Of a stretch of 64,000 nucleotides of DNA, positions 34,901 to 41,399 are shown one piece after another; within the stretch, counting starts at the first letter, position 1; every line of letters begins with the position of its first letter. The translations under genes were made by a program, and so were the position numbers. Location: NCBI GenBank assembly GCA_947396885.1, contig OX377202.1, positions 1,860,001 through 1,924,000 on the forward strand, read 5' to 3'. A model generated the notes under the pieces. That model was given only the letters and a program-made list of their open reading frames with translations, did no database searches and was not told the DNA's origin. This DNA comes from Heligmosomoides polygyrus polygyrus (taxonomy: Eukaryota; Nematoda; Chromadorea; Rhabditida; Heligmosomidae).

Positions 34901-36846
34901 CGAAAGGTCTGCTGAGTGCGACGGGTGCGGCAGGACTTCAACTCCTAGTTCTCTCAATTTCGGCATGGTGATTTGCGAAACGTATGGGCGGGGCGATAAT
35001 CGCCGATACACTTACGACCAAAAAAAAACCGTCCGAGTTGTCCGGTGCGCAACGCCCACAGCCGCGCAACTCAACGCTGGCTTCTTATTAACCATTCAGC
35101 GCGCTTACTACATGCTCTATACGCTGGAGCGAGGGATGAGGGACATTAACGACGCTCTATGGGATTTTCTGCTCATCAGAACCCCCCCCCCCCCCCCCAC
35201 CGACCCTATTTGCGCCGCCCGCAAATATTACTAGCTGCAGCGACTGATTAGCAGGGGGATAGGTAACTGCGTGGTCCCGTAACGATTTCCCTGAATTTCA
35301 ATCCGAAACTACGGTGAGCAACTTAGACGGTTTTTCCCGGTTGTAGGTTTATCAAACACTCGGGGCGATGTGCCGCCGACCACCACAATGTTCTTTTTCT
35401 GGTGGGGCTCCGGCTTCGGGAAGCGCATGAGGAGGGATGGAGACATCGACACCAATCCACTATCCTGTGGACGGATTCGTCAACGACTAACCCGCAGGTA
35501 TAAGGGATGGAGATACCCACACAATACCTCTTCGGGCGAACGCATCAAATTGGCACTGCGCGTAGGGCCGCTGCCGTTACGTCGTGGATCGTGTTGCCGT
35601 CTCTTATACGCCCGCGATGGCAACCCTGCAAGCGTGTGGTGGTGCAGAGGATAGTGGCGTTGCTTCATGCAAGAGAGGTCGAGGATTCGGTTCTCCTGCA
35701 TTGCGGCACTTTTGCACCACATCCTGGAGTTCCTTCCCTAGCCTGGTGTTCAGCTCCGGACTCCCCCCCCCCCCCACCCATCCCCGAGCGACGAAAGCAG
35801 TTTCCATACGAGGAGCTTGGATCGCACATACCCTGGGGTCAGATTCATCAACGACTTACATAACTTTAACAGAAACTTCACAGCCGAAACCCCTGACAGC
35901 GCGACTTATCAAGCGATATGGTGAGCGATAAACCGCGTTATCTGAGTTTTCCGAGGTGAATTCTTTGTTAAAGTTATGTATGTCGTTGATGAATCCGGCC
36001 CCAGGAGTCCCTTTCCTTGCCTAGGCATGTGTCCGTGGTAGCGTTCACGACACCTAATTTGACGGTGCCAATTTGATGCGTCCGCCCGAAAAAGTCATGT
36101 AGTACCCACGATGAGGCCTGCGTCTCTGGCTCTTACCTTATCTCTACCTGACTCTTATCATATCTCTACTCCTTATGCCCCGCATACCCACGGGTTTGAT
36201 TGTTAATGAATCCGGCTCCGATCGTCTTCGGTTTTCGAGCACAACCCACTTTTCACCTCCATGTACTGCACCAAAAAGCGTCTGAGTTGTGCACCGTAGT
36301 TTCGGAGTGAAATTCAGGGAAGCCGTTACGGGACCAAGCGGTCGACTATCCTTCTGCTAATCAGTCGCTGCAGCTAGTGATATTTGTGTGCTTCTCGGGC
36401 GCAAATAGGGCCGGGCGGGGCGCGGGGGGGGGAGCTTCTGATGGGCGGAAAATCCCATAGAGCGTCTTAATGTCCCTCATAACTGGCTCCAACGCATAGA
36501 GCCTGTAGTAAGGGCGCTCTATGGCTAATAAAAACCAGGTTTGCATCGCGCGGCTACAGGCGTTGCGCACCGGACAACTCGGACGGGTTTTTATTCTGGT
36601 TGTAAATGTATCGGAGAGTGCACCAAAATGGCACTTTTTAGACTAAAAGAGAACACATCCACTTTTCTGAAGAGCTAGAACTGCTATGAAGTGCCAGACA
36701 GCCAAGCTTGAGTGCTCTAGCGTTTGAATTCATCGGCTAAACCTCTTCAGAACGTTTGAAGATGAACGCTAAATATAGGACGCACCTGAATAACCGTCTC
36801 CCGGACGGTCACGTTTATTGATACCTCCAGGTTGATTGTTGCCCAT
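16947..36846 (-). CDS. aakb: AMP-activated protein kinase (AMPK) beta subunit, complete, 8 exons
   Basis: This is the scaffold and glycogen-sensing subunit of the cytosolic energy-sensor kinase AMPK; it bridges the alpha (kinase) and gamma (nucleotide-binding) subunits. Coding exons, in minus-strand order: 36846-36786, 32996-32894, 31659-31553, 29838-29717, 23820-23720, 19910-19811, 19731-19601, 16992-16947. Every junction has GT/AG and compatible phase, giving 256 residues. Residues about 46-137 form the CBM48 glycogen-binding domain ([22 protein letters not shown]). Trp69, Lys96, Trp103, Leu116 and Asn120 align with the mammalian carbohydrate-contact residues, and Ser78 with the Ser108 site. 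The linker contains [16 protein letters not shown]. The C-terminal alpha/gamma-binding domain (about 187-256) carries [28 protein letters not shown] and the terminal [12 protein letters not shown]. The start is chosen because MGNN opens the protein just after a splice acceptor. Introns reach 5.9 kb and are full of transposons. The family assignment is certain; I did not decide between the two nematode paralogues. Confidence 0.95.
17400..18175. mobile_element. Large palindrome made of two Penelope family-1 arms
   Basis: About 17480-17815 and 17820-18150 are near-perfect inverted copies centred near 17818. Both carry the block ending GGCTCTGACGA...GCCGAAACGTAAGC at their outer parts (minus strand at about 17535-17572, plus strand at 18056-18092), and the outer tails AACAAGACA. 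Both also share the arm sequence found around the endonuclease at 21.9-22.8 kb. No coding part remains. It lies in AMPK beta intron 7. Confidence 0.75.
18943..19102. mobile_element. Harbinger-like MITE (GGGCCTGTTCATACTT type)
   Basis: TAA-GGGCCTGTTCATACTTAGCG is mirrored as GCGGAGTATGAACAGGCCC-TAA, with inner AAGTATCGAT. It is 160 bases long and lies in AMPK beta intron 7. Confidence 0.78.
20198..20995. mobile_element. Foldback element with ~280-bp arms that carry a tRNA-like pol III head
   Basis: The arms 20198-20475 and 20717-20993 are inverted copies (outer end AAGGAGAGCCTCCAAAGTGG). Each inner half contains a tRNA-like block. In the better (minus-strand) copy near 20735-20820 the A box TGGCGCAGTGG and the B box GGTTCGACCCC fit the pol III consensus; the plus-strand copy at about 20385-20450 reads TGGCGCTGTGG and GGTTCGAACCCC. 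It may be two SINEs in inverted orientation or one foldback that captured a SINE head. It lies in AMPK beta intron 5. Confidence 0.75.
21500..21625 (-). mobile_element. tRNA-derived SINE, diverged fragment
   Basis: In reverse orientation it holds the body segment around the paired GTCGTTCGTC and CTTGTCTGG blocks of the SINE family (here CAGCCGACGAACAGG, then CAGATGTATCGTACCAGTTC). The head and tail are absent. Confidence 0.55.
21890..22800 (-). mobile_element. Penelope-like element family 1: inverted terminal arms around an endonuclease remnant
   Basis: The left arm (from about 21893, GTTGTCTTATTGAGCTGGTA) and the right arm (to about 22797, TACCAGCTCAATAAGACAAC) are inverted copies over roughly 130 bases. 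Between them lies a minus-strand GIY-YIG reading frame. Inverted, terminal-repeat-like arms of partial copies are typical of Penelope-like retroelements. A longer form of the same arm appears as a palindrome at 17400-18170. It lies in AMPK beta intron 5. Confidence 0.75.
22218..22646 (-). pseudogene. Penelope-like GIY-YIG endonuclease fragment
   Basis: The frame contains [20 protein letters not shown], a cysteine linker ([12 protein letters not shown]) and [20 protein letters not shown]. This is the start of the GIY-YIG nuclease that Penelope-like elements carry after their reverse transcriptase; it nicks target DNA during retrotransposition. The fragment ends soon after YIGET, so the rest of the nuclease is lost. 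No reverse transcriptase is present. Confidence 0.85.
23205..23377. mobile_element. Palindromic MITE (GGGTCGGATTCATCAACGA family), copy 1
   Basis: GGGGTCGGATTCATCAACGA is mirrored as TCGTTGATGAATCCGGCCCC. The arms carry TTTAACAGAGAATTCACAGC and GCTGTAATCTTCTCTGTTAA, and the central hairpin has GATAACGCGGCTTATCGCTC. It lies in AMPK beta intron 5. Confidence 0.85.
24025..25260 (+). mobile_element. Mariner element C, different subfamily
   Basis: The termini begin TTAGGGTGTCCAGAAAGTAT and are mirrored at the right as ATACTTTCTGGACACCCTAA. TA lies on both sides (24023-24024 and 25261-25262). It lies in AMPK beta intron 4, antisense to the gene, just right of exon 5. Confidence 0.93.
24183..25188 (+). 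pseudogene. Mariner transposase remnant with several frameshifts
   Basis: The N-terminus [20 protein letters not shown] and [20 protein letters not shown] reads from 24183 to about 24400. The middle ([15 protein letters not shown]) reads in the next frame from 24371 to about 24620. TGDGKWVLY and the LLYDNARPH aspartate read in a third frame (24620-24935). The last aspartate, in [11 protein letters not shown], reads from 24969. At least three frame changes are needed, and CDEKW has become GDGKW, so it is dead. Its N-terminus resembles the SETMAR-like mariners more than copies A and B. Confidence 0.88.
25485..25634. mobile_element. Palindromic MITE, copy 2
   Basis: It has the same family plan: TTTAACAGAGAAATTACAGC, GCGCGGCTTATCAAGCGATA, and the right end TCGTTGATGGATCCGACCC. 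The left terminus is truncated. Confidence 0.82.
26341..26403 (+). other. Probable 5' leader intron inside mariner element A
   Basis: A 63-base segment starts GTGAGTACC and ends TTTTTTGCAG, directly followed by the transposase ATG. The same segment is present in element B (60279-60341). It has a near-consensus donor, a T-rich acceptor and a nematode-typical length. The upstream leader has short frames with stops, so the intron appears non-coding. Confidence 0.55.
26404..27390 (+). pseudogene. Mariner transposase, broken by one in-frame stop and a small deletion
   Basis: This is a Tc1/mariner-family transposase that cuts and pastes the surrounding element. The N-terminal paired HTH region starts [17 protein letters not shown] and includes [19 protein letters not shown]. 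The linker contains [10 protein letters not shown]. The catalytic aspartates are in [16 protein letters not shown] and PTDYHFF, with exactly 34 residues between the second and third, so it is the DD34D mariner type. A TGA at 26884-26886 replaces the arginine codon seen in element B. After TAC near 27292, 33 bases present in B are missing, in frame. The rest of the frame is open. It is probably inactive unless the stop is read through. Confidence 0.92.
27692..27990. mobile_element. Foldback MITE, ~300 bp
   Basis: The arms with TTTTTGCAAAGTCCTTGAA, CGCACAAGGCAATACCTTCC and CATCGAAT are mirrored as GATGGTTGGAAAGTATTGC, TTGTGCGACTAGG and AAGGGCTTTGCAAAAAA, around a centre near 27840. It is non-coding. 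Confidence 0.7.
28284..28535 (-). pseudogene. Penelope-like endonuclease C-terminus, inverted second copy
   Basis: The minus-strand frame codes [20 protein letters not shown] and ends [12 protein letters not shown], nearly identical to the plus-strand copy at 28736-28957. It is the left arm of the head-to-head pair. Confidence 0.78.
28590..28957 (+). pseudogene. Penelope-like GIY-YIG endonuclease, C-terminal part, with one frame change
   Basis: In one frame the region codes [20 protein letters not shown], the GIY-YIG core with its cysteine pair. After about 28735 the frame changes to [20 protein letters not shown], then [18 protein letters not shown] and the terminal LVPHCEL with a stop at 28955-28957. 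The [10 protein letters not shown] and RNPVMNN-like ending is typical of Penelope-like element proteins. Confidence 0.78.
30010..30295. repeat. GTCCAATTTG-motif repeat, block 2 (inverted)
   Basis: CAAATTGGACACTTTTTAGG and AATTGGACACTCTTCTAAAC plus further decayed units; orientation is opposite to block 1. It lies in AMPK beta intron 3. Confidence 0.6.
31915..32620. repeat. Minisatellite with ~115-130-bp units
   Basis: Four to five degenerate units each contain GAGTAAGGCTGTCC, CACCGATTTCGCCCAA, TTTGCCAGGGCGTTAT, GTGCTGATCTCGAG and ACGGTGGAGTACGGTAGGTT. It lies between AMPK beta exons 2 and 3, in intron 2. Confidence 0.75.
32684..32813. mobile_element. Harbinger-like MITE (GGCCCCG type)
   Basis: TTAGGGCCCGTTCATACTAC...AGTATAATCGAGGCCTCA, with the core GATCGAGCAGCGCGATCGAT. 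It lies just downstream of AMPK beta exon 2 (within intron 2). Confidence 0.75.
33060..33370. repeat. Foldback-like segment with repeated CCAATCA boxes
   Basis: GCCAGCCAATCATAACCAAG and CCAGCCAATCAGCG face GATTGGTTGGCACGCTTCC. The style matches the 51290 repeat. It lies in AMPK beta intron 1, right next to exon 2, in a spot where CCAAT boxes might look like promoter elements but more likely belong to the repeat. Confidence 0.5.
33376..33516. mobile_element. Harbinger-like MITE (GCCCTAG type)
   Basis: TAA-GCCCAGCTTATGCTTGCG...CGCAAGTATAAACTAGGGC-TAA, with the core TCGATATCTATGGCGACCG. It is the same subfamily as 49194-49326 and lies in AMPK beta intron 1. Confidence 0.75.
34751..35050 (-). 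pseudogene. Mariner transposase C-terminal fragment
   Basis: On the minus strand the reading [20 protein letters not shown], then [16 protein letters not shown] and ending [10 protein letters not shown], corresponds to the last third of a mariner transposase, including the final catalytic Asp. The upstream HDNAR region has decayed to YRRLSPRP. No terminal repeats were found. It lies in AMPK beta intron 1. Confidence 0.8.
35030..35365. repeat. Dispersed repeat family R1, copy 1
   Basis: GTCCGAGTTGTCCGGTGCGC, a GAGGGACATTAACGACGCTC block, a poly-C run, then TAGCTGCAGCGACTGATTAG and a right end with CGGTGAGCAACTTAGACGG, which partly mirrors the left end. Copies 2 (36290-36605, inverted) and 3 (37205-37445, 5' truncated) share the same order of blocks. 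Confidence 0.75.
35490..35830 (-). repeat. Dispersed repeat family R2, copy 2
   Basis: In reverse it contains GATCCAAGCTCCTCGTATGG, AAACTGCTTTCGTCGCTCGG and GCAAAAGTGCCGCAATGCAG, matching 11590-11890. A poly-C tract interrupts it. Confidence 0.6.
35830..36003. mobile_element. Palindromic MITE, copy 3
   Basis: GGGGTCAGATTCATCAACGA...TCGTTGATGAATCCGGCCCC, with the central ACTTATCAAGCGATATGGTG. It is full length and lies in AMPK beta intron 1. Confidence 0.85.
36290..36605 (-). repeat. Dispersed repeat family R1, copy 2 (inverted)
   Basis: In reverse orientation it contains CGTCCGAGTTGTCCGGTGCG, GAGGGACATTAAGACGCTC, a C-rich run and the CTGCAGCGACTGATTAGCAG block. Confidence 0.75.
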
Positions 36847-36862
36847 AGATCTGGAACAACAC
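36847..36862 (-). promoter_or_regulatory. Splice or trans-splice acceptor directly upstream of the AMPK beta start codon
   Basis: On the minus strand the sequence reads TGTTGTTCCAG then ATCT and the ATG at 36846. A good acceptor only four bases before the start codon, with no upstream donor that I could pair with it, is what a nematode spliced-leader addition site looks like. A conventional 5' UTR intron would look the same. Confidence 0.5.
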
Positions 36863-37204
36863 CTCGAATTAATCCTAGCCAGGAGAGGCACATGATAATG
36901 GAACGGAACGCAAATACAGAACGCGGACAGGAGTTCGAGCTCAGTTGTTCTAAAGAAGTGTGGCCACAGATATCCACAAGGACTATCGAAGAGTTCGAGG
37001 TGCGAGTGACCATCGAGTGAGCGAAATGGCACCACAGAACAAAAAGAAGCATCATATGACCGTCAACATCGTCGAGATCAATGGCGGAAAACCTTCCGCG
37101 GCCGCTACCGTAATTGCGACGTGCATGAAAACGTCTTGTCTGCAATTGCAGGCGCACTGCTACGTGAGCGAATCAGTCTCACCGAAGGTTAGCTCGACTC
37201 CCAC

Positions 37205-37445
37205 GTAGAAAGCTCTGCTCTTCTAGATTGTACGGAAAGATGGGATTTTATGCCATCAGAAGCCCCCCCCCCCGACCCTATTTGCGCTGGAGAAGCATGC
37301 AAGCAAATGTTATTAGCTGCAGCGACTGATTAGCAGAGGGATAGGCAACTCGGTCCTGTAACGATTTCCCTGAATCTCACTCTGAAACTACGGTGGATAA
37401 CTCAGACGGGTTTTTTCCGGTTGTAAGTTTATCAAACACTCATAC
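37205..37445 (+). repeat. Dispersed repeat family R1, copy 3 (5' truncated)
   Basis: Starting near a poly-C run, it has AGCTGCAGCGACTGATTAGC and the end CGGTGGATAACTCAGACGGG as in copy 1. Confidence 0.72.
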
Positions 37446-38207
37446 CACTACGCGAATCGTTGGGGATTTCATGACCCCGGTTCATTTTATAAAGGAACAA
37501 AAGGGATCCAATGACCTGAAGCTTATCGAGCATTCAATAAGCCATGCAGATGACACAATTCGGGGTTCAGATTCTGAAAATTGGTGAACGAATAGTACGG
37601 GAAATGAAGAAGGGGCACTGTTGTACTTTAACAACTCCAAAAATGAAGGAGTGCGATTTCGCCGACCGGCCGACACCACATTCGATGCTGCCTGATTTGC
37701 TGGCGCGCACCCCTCACACCACGTTGCCCACATTCGCGACATGCGTCCAAGCTTGCGAAGGTCGGGCGGTGATTACGGTGCCTATCATACTATACTATAT
37801 AATAATCCGCTAAGCGATGAATCACACTATCGATCGATCGACGATGAGTTATAAAATAGGGGAAATTATGGGGCACAAATTAAGGCCAGAAAATAGCGGA
37901 AAATACCCAAACGCGTTCTACATGCCTGGCGACTCAGTAGACGAGCAGAACACGCCGCCAAACGTGCCTGGCGACTCAGTAGACAAGCTGAACACGTCAT
38001 TAACTTCAGCCCTTGGGCTAATCAAGGTCGCTGAACATGATTATGAAGTTCGTTTTTGAAATGTAAATCACAATCGATCGATATTGATCAGATTATCGAT
38101 CTTTTATGGATGTCGTCCAAGGAGCCCGAAACTCCAGCCCTGGGGGTAATCGAGATCGCTGAACATGGTTGCGAGTGAAGTGAATGATATTGGCTTAGTG
38201 ACTCTCA

Positions 38208-38347
38208 ACGGTTCCGTTTATACTTCGTCGCGGCACGACGCGACGCCACGTATAGTGGCCATATTGATTGTGCGACGCGATCGATCAATTTGGCTTCATT
38301 GCGTGGCCATCGCGTCGCGCCGCGACGAAGTATAAACGGGGCCTAAG
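38208..38347. mobile_element. Harbinger-like MITE (GGCCCCG type)
   Basis: GGTTCCGTTTATACTTCGTC...GAAGTATAAACGGGGCC-TAA, with the core GATTGTGCGACGCGATCGAT. Confidence 0.75.
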
Positions 38348-38403
38348 ATCGCGCCAAGCGCGCAGGTGCGAGACACGCCGACAGGCGTGTCGGGGCACTT
38401 GTT

Positions 38404-39400
38404 TCAAATAACTCGCTGTTGCTGCACCAACATTGGGTTCGCCCGAAAATGTTGGCGGTTTTGACCGGTCCACTTCAAACGATCACAGCCTTCTTCATAC
38501 TCACTGGATTCAGTCGAAATAAAAACCGTTCGAATCAACAACACACCTTTTCCAACGCGATACTGGCTGACTAAGTCCATCAGCGAAAAAATTGGGCGGT
38601 CCAGATGGATAAATTCTGGAAGGGCTGTTGCAGCGAGGAGGTTCTGGAAGCGCTTGAAAAGGTGGTAGTCAGATGGCGAGAGATTTGGAGAATATGGCGG
38701 GTGAGGCAGAACTTCAATTCTTAATCCGTTCAGTTTTCGAGGGTGATTTGTGAAACGTGTGAGGGCGCTATCGTGCAAAAAAAAAAATCGGGTTTTTCTG
38801 TTGACCAATGCTGGCTTAGGTTAACGCAATTTTCGGTGCATTTCGTCGACTTCCTTACAGAAGGACTCTGCTATGATCGTTTGGCTCTGTGCCAAAAGGT
38901 TGTAATGGATCACACCAGCCGTCGACCACCACACAGTGACCGTTACCTTTTTGGTGGAGGTTCGCCTTTGGAAAATGCCCAGGGGGTTCGTCGGCGTCCA
39001 ACCACTCTCCGGAACTTCTCCTGTTGTCATACAGAATCCACGTCTCATCACAAGTTGAATCGATCTAAAAACGGGTCAGTTTTGCTGCGTAACAGTGGAG
39101 AAGAACAAATCTCGAAACGTGGCAATTTTTGCCGCTCACTCAACTCGTGGGGTACCCACTTTTCGAGCCTTTTCTCCTTCCCCAAGGCGTCAGTAGATCT
39201 GCAACAGCAGTTCTACTGACGTCTGGCTCTTCCGCGATCCCGCGAACTGTCTGGGATGGTTCAGCTTCCACCAATTCGTTCAACTCGTCGTCCAGGATCG
39301 TTCTGGTTCATGCCGCTACGGGGGTCAACCTCGAGGCTGAAAATTTTCGGACAACCGAATATTTTCGCATGATGATTCGCGAAATGTCTGAGGGGACTAT
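38404..39400 (-). pseudogene. Old mariner transposase copy, central and C-terminal parts
   Basis: On the minus strand, pieces in different frames line up as one decayed mariner: ELVEAEPSQTVRGIAEE (HTH2 region, about 39270), CDETWILYDNRRSSGEW (about 39050), KKVTVTVWWSTAGVIHYN (38820-38960), then LHDSALTRFTNHPRKLNG and PPYSPNLSPSDYHLFKRF (38600-38790). Several stops and shifts are present. The N-terminal HTH probably lies at 39751-39996, separated by a MITE and an oppositely oriented fragment. Confidence 0.75.
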
Positions 39401-39426
39401 TTGAGCGGATGTTGTCTTGAAGAAAA

Positions 39427-39595
39427 ATGGGACCTCTTCTACTGACCAGTGGCAGCTCAACCCCCAGGCACTTCCCAAAGCCGAAATCCCACCAGAAAAG
39501 GACGATGGTAACAGTATGGTGGTTGGTGGCTGGCGTGATTATCACACGTGACGACCCGATTAAAAAACGGGTCGTTTTGATTCCGGAGAAGCCGT
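39427..39595 (+). pseudogene. Mariner fragment in opposite orientation
   Basis: The plus strand codes PKPKSHQKRTMVTVWWLVAG, which matches the [15 protein letters not shown] block of mariner transposases, but on the strand opposite to its neighbours. It points to either an inversion or a second, nested insertion. Confidence 0.55.
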
Positions 39596-39781
39596 CCAGG
39601 GGCTGGAATCACCAAAGACTTACAGATATTTGACAGAGAAATTACAGCGTAAACTCCTGAGAAGTCGTGATTTAACGCGACCTATCAACAAGCGATATGG
39701 AGAAATGTTGGCGTTATCAGGATTTTCCGCTGAAATTTCTCCGTCAAACCTCAGTAAGTTGCTGATGAACCCGGCCCCTGG
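39596..39781. mobile_element. Palindromic MITE, copy 4, inside a mariner relic
   Basis: AGGGGCTGGAATCACCAAAG...TGATGAACCCGGCCCCTGG, with TTTGACAGAGAAATTACAGC. It is diverged from copies 1-3 and separates the N-terminal mariner fragment (39751-39996) from the remaining pieces. Confidence 0.75.
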
Positions 39782-39996
39782 ATTGCTGTAGGTCGATCGC
39801 TTCGGGGTGCATCTTCAAGGTTGAAATCTCCAGAACGACATTTATCGAGCCACCGTTGCACGGTCCTTTTTCCAACACTGTTCGGCCCCCACACATGGTT
39901 GATTTGCCGGGCTGATTCGGTGCCGGATTGGCCCAATTTGTACCTCAAATATCCGCTCTCATCTATGGGTGCTTTTCGCCACTCCATTGAATTCAC
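39751..39996 (-). pseudogene. Mariner transposase N-terminal (HTH) fragment
   Basis: The minus-strand reading contains DESGYLRYKLGQSGTESARQ, NSVGKRTVQRWLDKCRSGD and FNLEDAPRSDRP. This is the first helix-turn-helix block and the [15 protein letters not shown] linker of mariner transposases. A palindromic MITE interrupts it at about 39780. Confidence 0.75.
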
Positions 39997-39999
39997 ACG

Positions 40000-40985
40000 A
40001 GATGGACTTCACTTCAGCAGAAGCCATGGAAACCGTGGGATTACCTCGAGAATGGCAGGGATTCTCTATCCGATCGCACTCTACTCGGTGGGCTGCCGCG
40101 GGACGCACGTCACTCCGGCGCCATGCCGGCGATTCTTTAATCATCATTACGACGCAGAAGCCACCACGGCCGCCATCTCCACTGCGACTTTTGTCTGGAG
40201 CCGAATTGGAGCTGTTATTACTCGCCGCGCTTGTTTTGCCGTCTATAATATTACGACGGCGACGACGAGACCGGACGACCACGAGGACGACTGCATTCAG
40301 AGCTATTCATGCCTGGAAACAAGCACCACCCGCCGCCGCCGGCCTCCTCTACTCCCCCATCGTCGTCAACTATAATCCGCCCGCTCTCCGACAGCAACAT
40401 GGCAATTGAAGCCGAGCGTGGTCGACGACGAGAGCCGCTTTTTCGTGCGCCTGATCGCCGCGTCAGGAATAGTGTCCGTACAGTTGCTGTGGTTACGTCG
40501 TGGCTTGTTTATAGTCCGCGGTGTGACGGCATTGTCCAGCGTGTCCTGAACGTCATTTGTATTCAGCGGAGTCATCTCAGCATCGCCATTTGTGCCGCCG
40601 AGCCGACTTCTCGGCGAAAACAACTCTGTCCAGTTCGCTTAGTGTTGCTGCATTCTTCAGGCAAGACGACAGCTGAGACCGTGACGGATGGCACCCTCGT
40701 GAATATCCTTCTTCCAGAGCTCTTTGTGTTCCACTTCTATAAATGCGAGCGTTCGCTACACGTCTTCGGACGCTTGAGCTCTTCGACTCCCTAACTTTCT
40801 CTTCAGAAATTGCGAGCTTGGAATGTCCTCCAGACGCGTCTCGCTTCCGGTCACGTTACTTGCACCGCAGCGAACTTCGCCGAGTCGTCTTTCTCCTCCT
40901 TTTCTGCGGCCTACGAGGAGGTCAGCTTCAGCTTTCAGTTTGTCGTCTGGAACAAGCCAGTTGTCGATCAAGCATGAATAGGAAT
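40000..40985. other. GC-rich coding-like block, frames open on both strands
   Basis: On the plus strand, 40309-40794 begins MPGNKHHPPPPASSTPPSSS and runs 161 codons. On the minus strand, 40971-40756 (MIDNWLVPDDKLKAEADLLV) is followed by an overlapping frame with ESKSSSVRRRVANARIYRSG and LKNAATLSELDRVVFAEKSA, and then MTPLNTNDVQDTLDNAVTPR (40574-40366). Base composition differs sharply from the A+T-rich flank to the right. The minus strand reads slightly more protein-like. I recognise no domain and cannot fix exons, so no gene is called. Confidence 0.35.
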
Positions 40986-41251
40986 AAAAATATTGATTTA
41001 TCAGACCTGAAATACGATAATAATCACACCTTAAACGTTATATTATGTACTTTATAAAATATATTTCATTTTTTCTTCTTCTTCTTCGGCGTTTGCCCCG
41101 CTTCATCGCGGGATCCGCTTTTCTGGTGTCATGTTAACATCTCTCTCGATCTCTTACTTGATTTTTTATTTCATTTATTTTTATATAAAATATTCGCCTT
41201 AAATTAGACAGTTTTTTAGATCAAATCGGACACTCTTTCAATCTGACCTAA

Positions 41252-41388
41252 GGCCCCGTTTATACTTCGACGCCAAGCGACGCGACGTCTCGTATGATGG
41301 CCATATTGATTGAGCGACGCGATCGATCAATTTGGCCACTTTACATGCCGTCGCGTCGCTCGGCGTCGGAGGTATAAACGGGGCCTAA
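41252..41388. mobile_element. Harbinger-like MITE, best-preserved copy
   Basis: A 137-base palindrome runs GGCCCCGTTTATACTTCGAC...GGTATAAACGGGGCC with TAA on both sides. The core holds GATTGAGCGACGCGATCGAT and the inverse AATTTGGCCA. A TWA target duplication and a G/C-rich terminus fit PIF/Harbinger-type elements. Confidence 0.8.
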
Positions 41389-41399
41389 GACTCTGAAAT

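Noticed and set aside
36747..37157. Membrane-like minus-strand frame of 136 codons
   Set aside because: It overlaps the true AMPK beta first exon in another frame. The phase-matched MGNN exon explains the coding signal.
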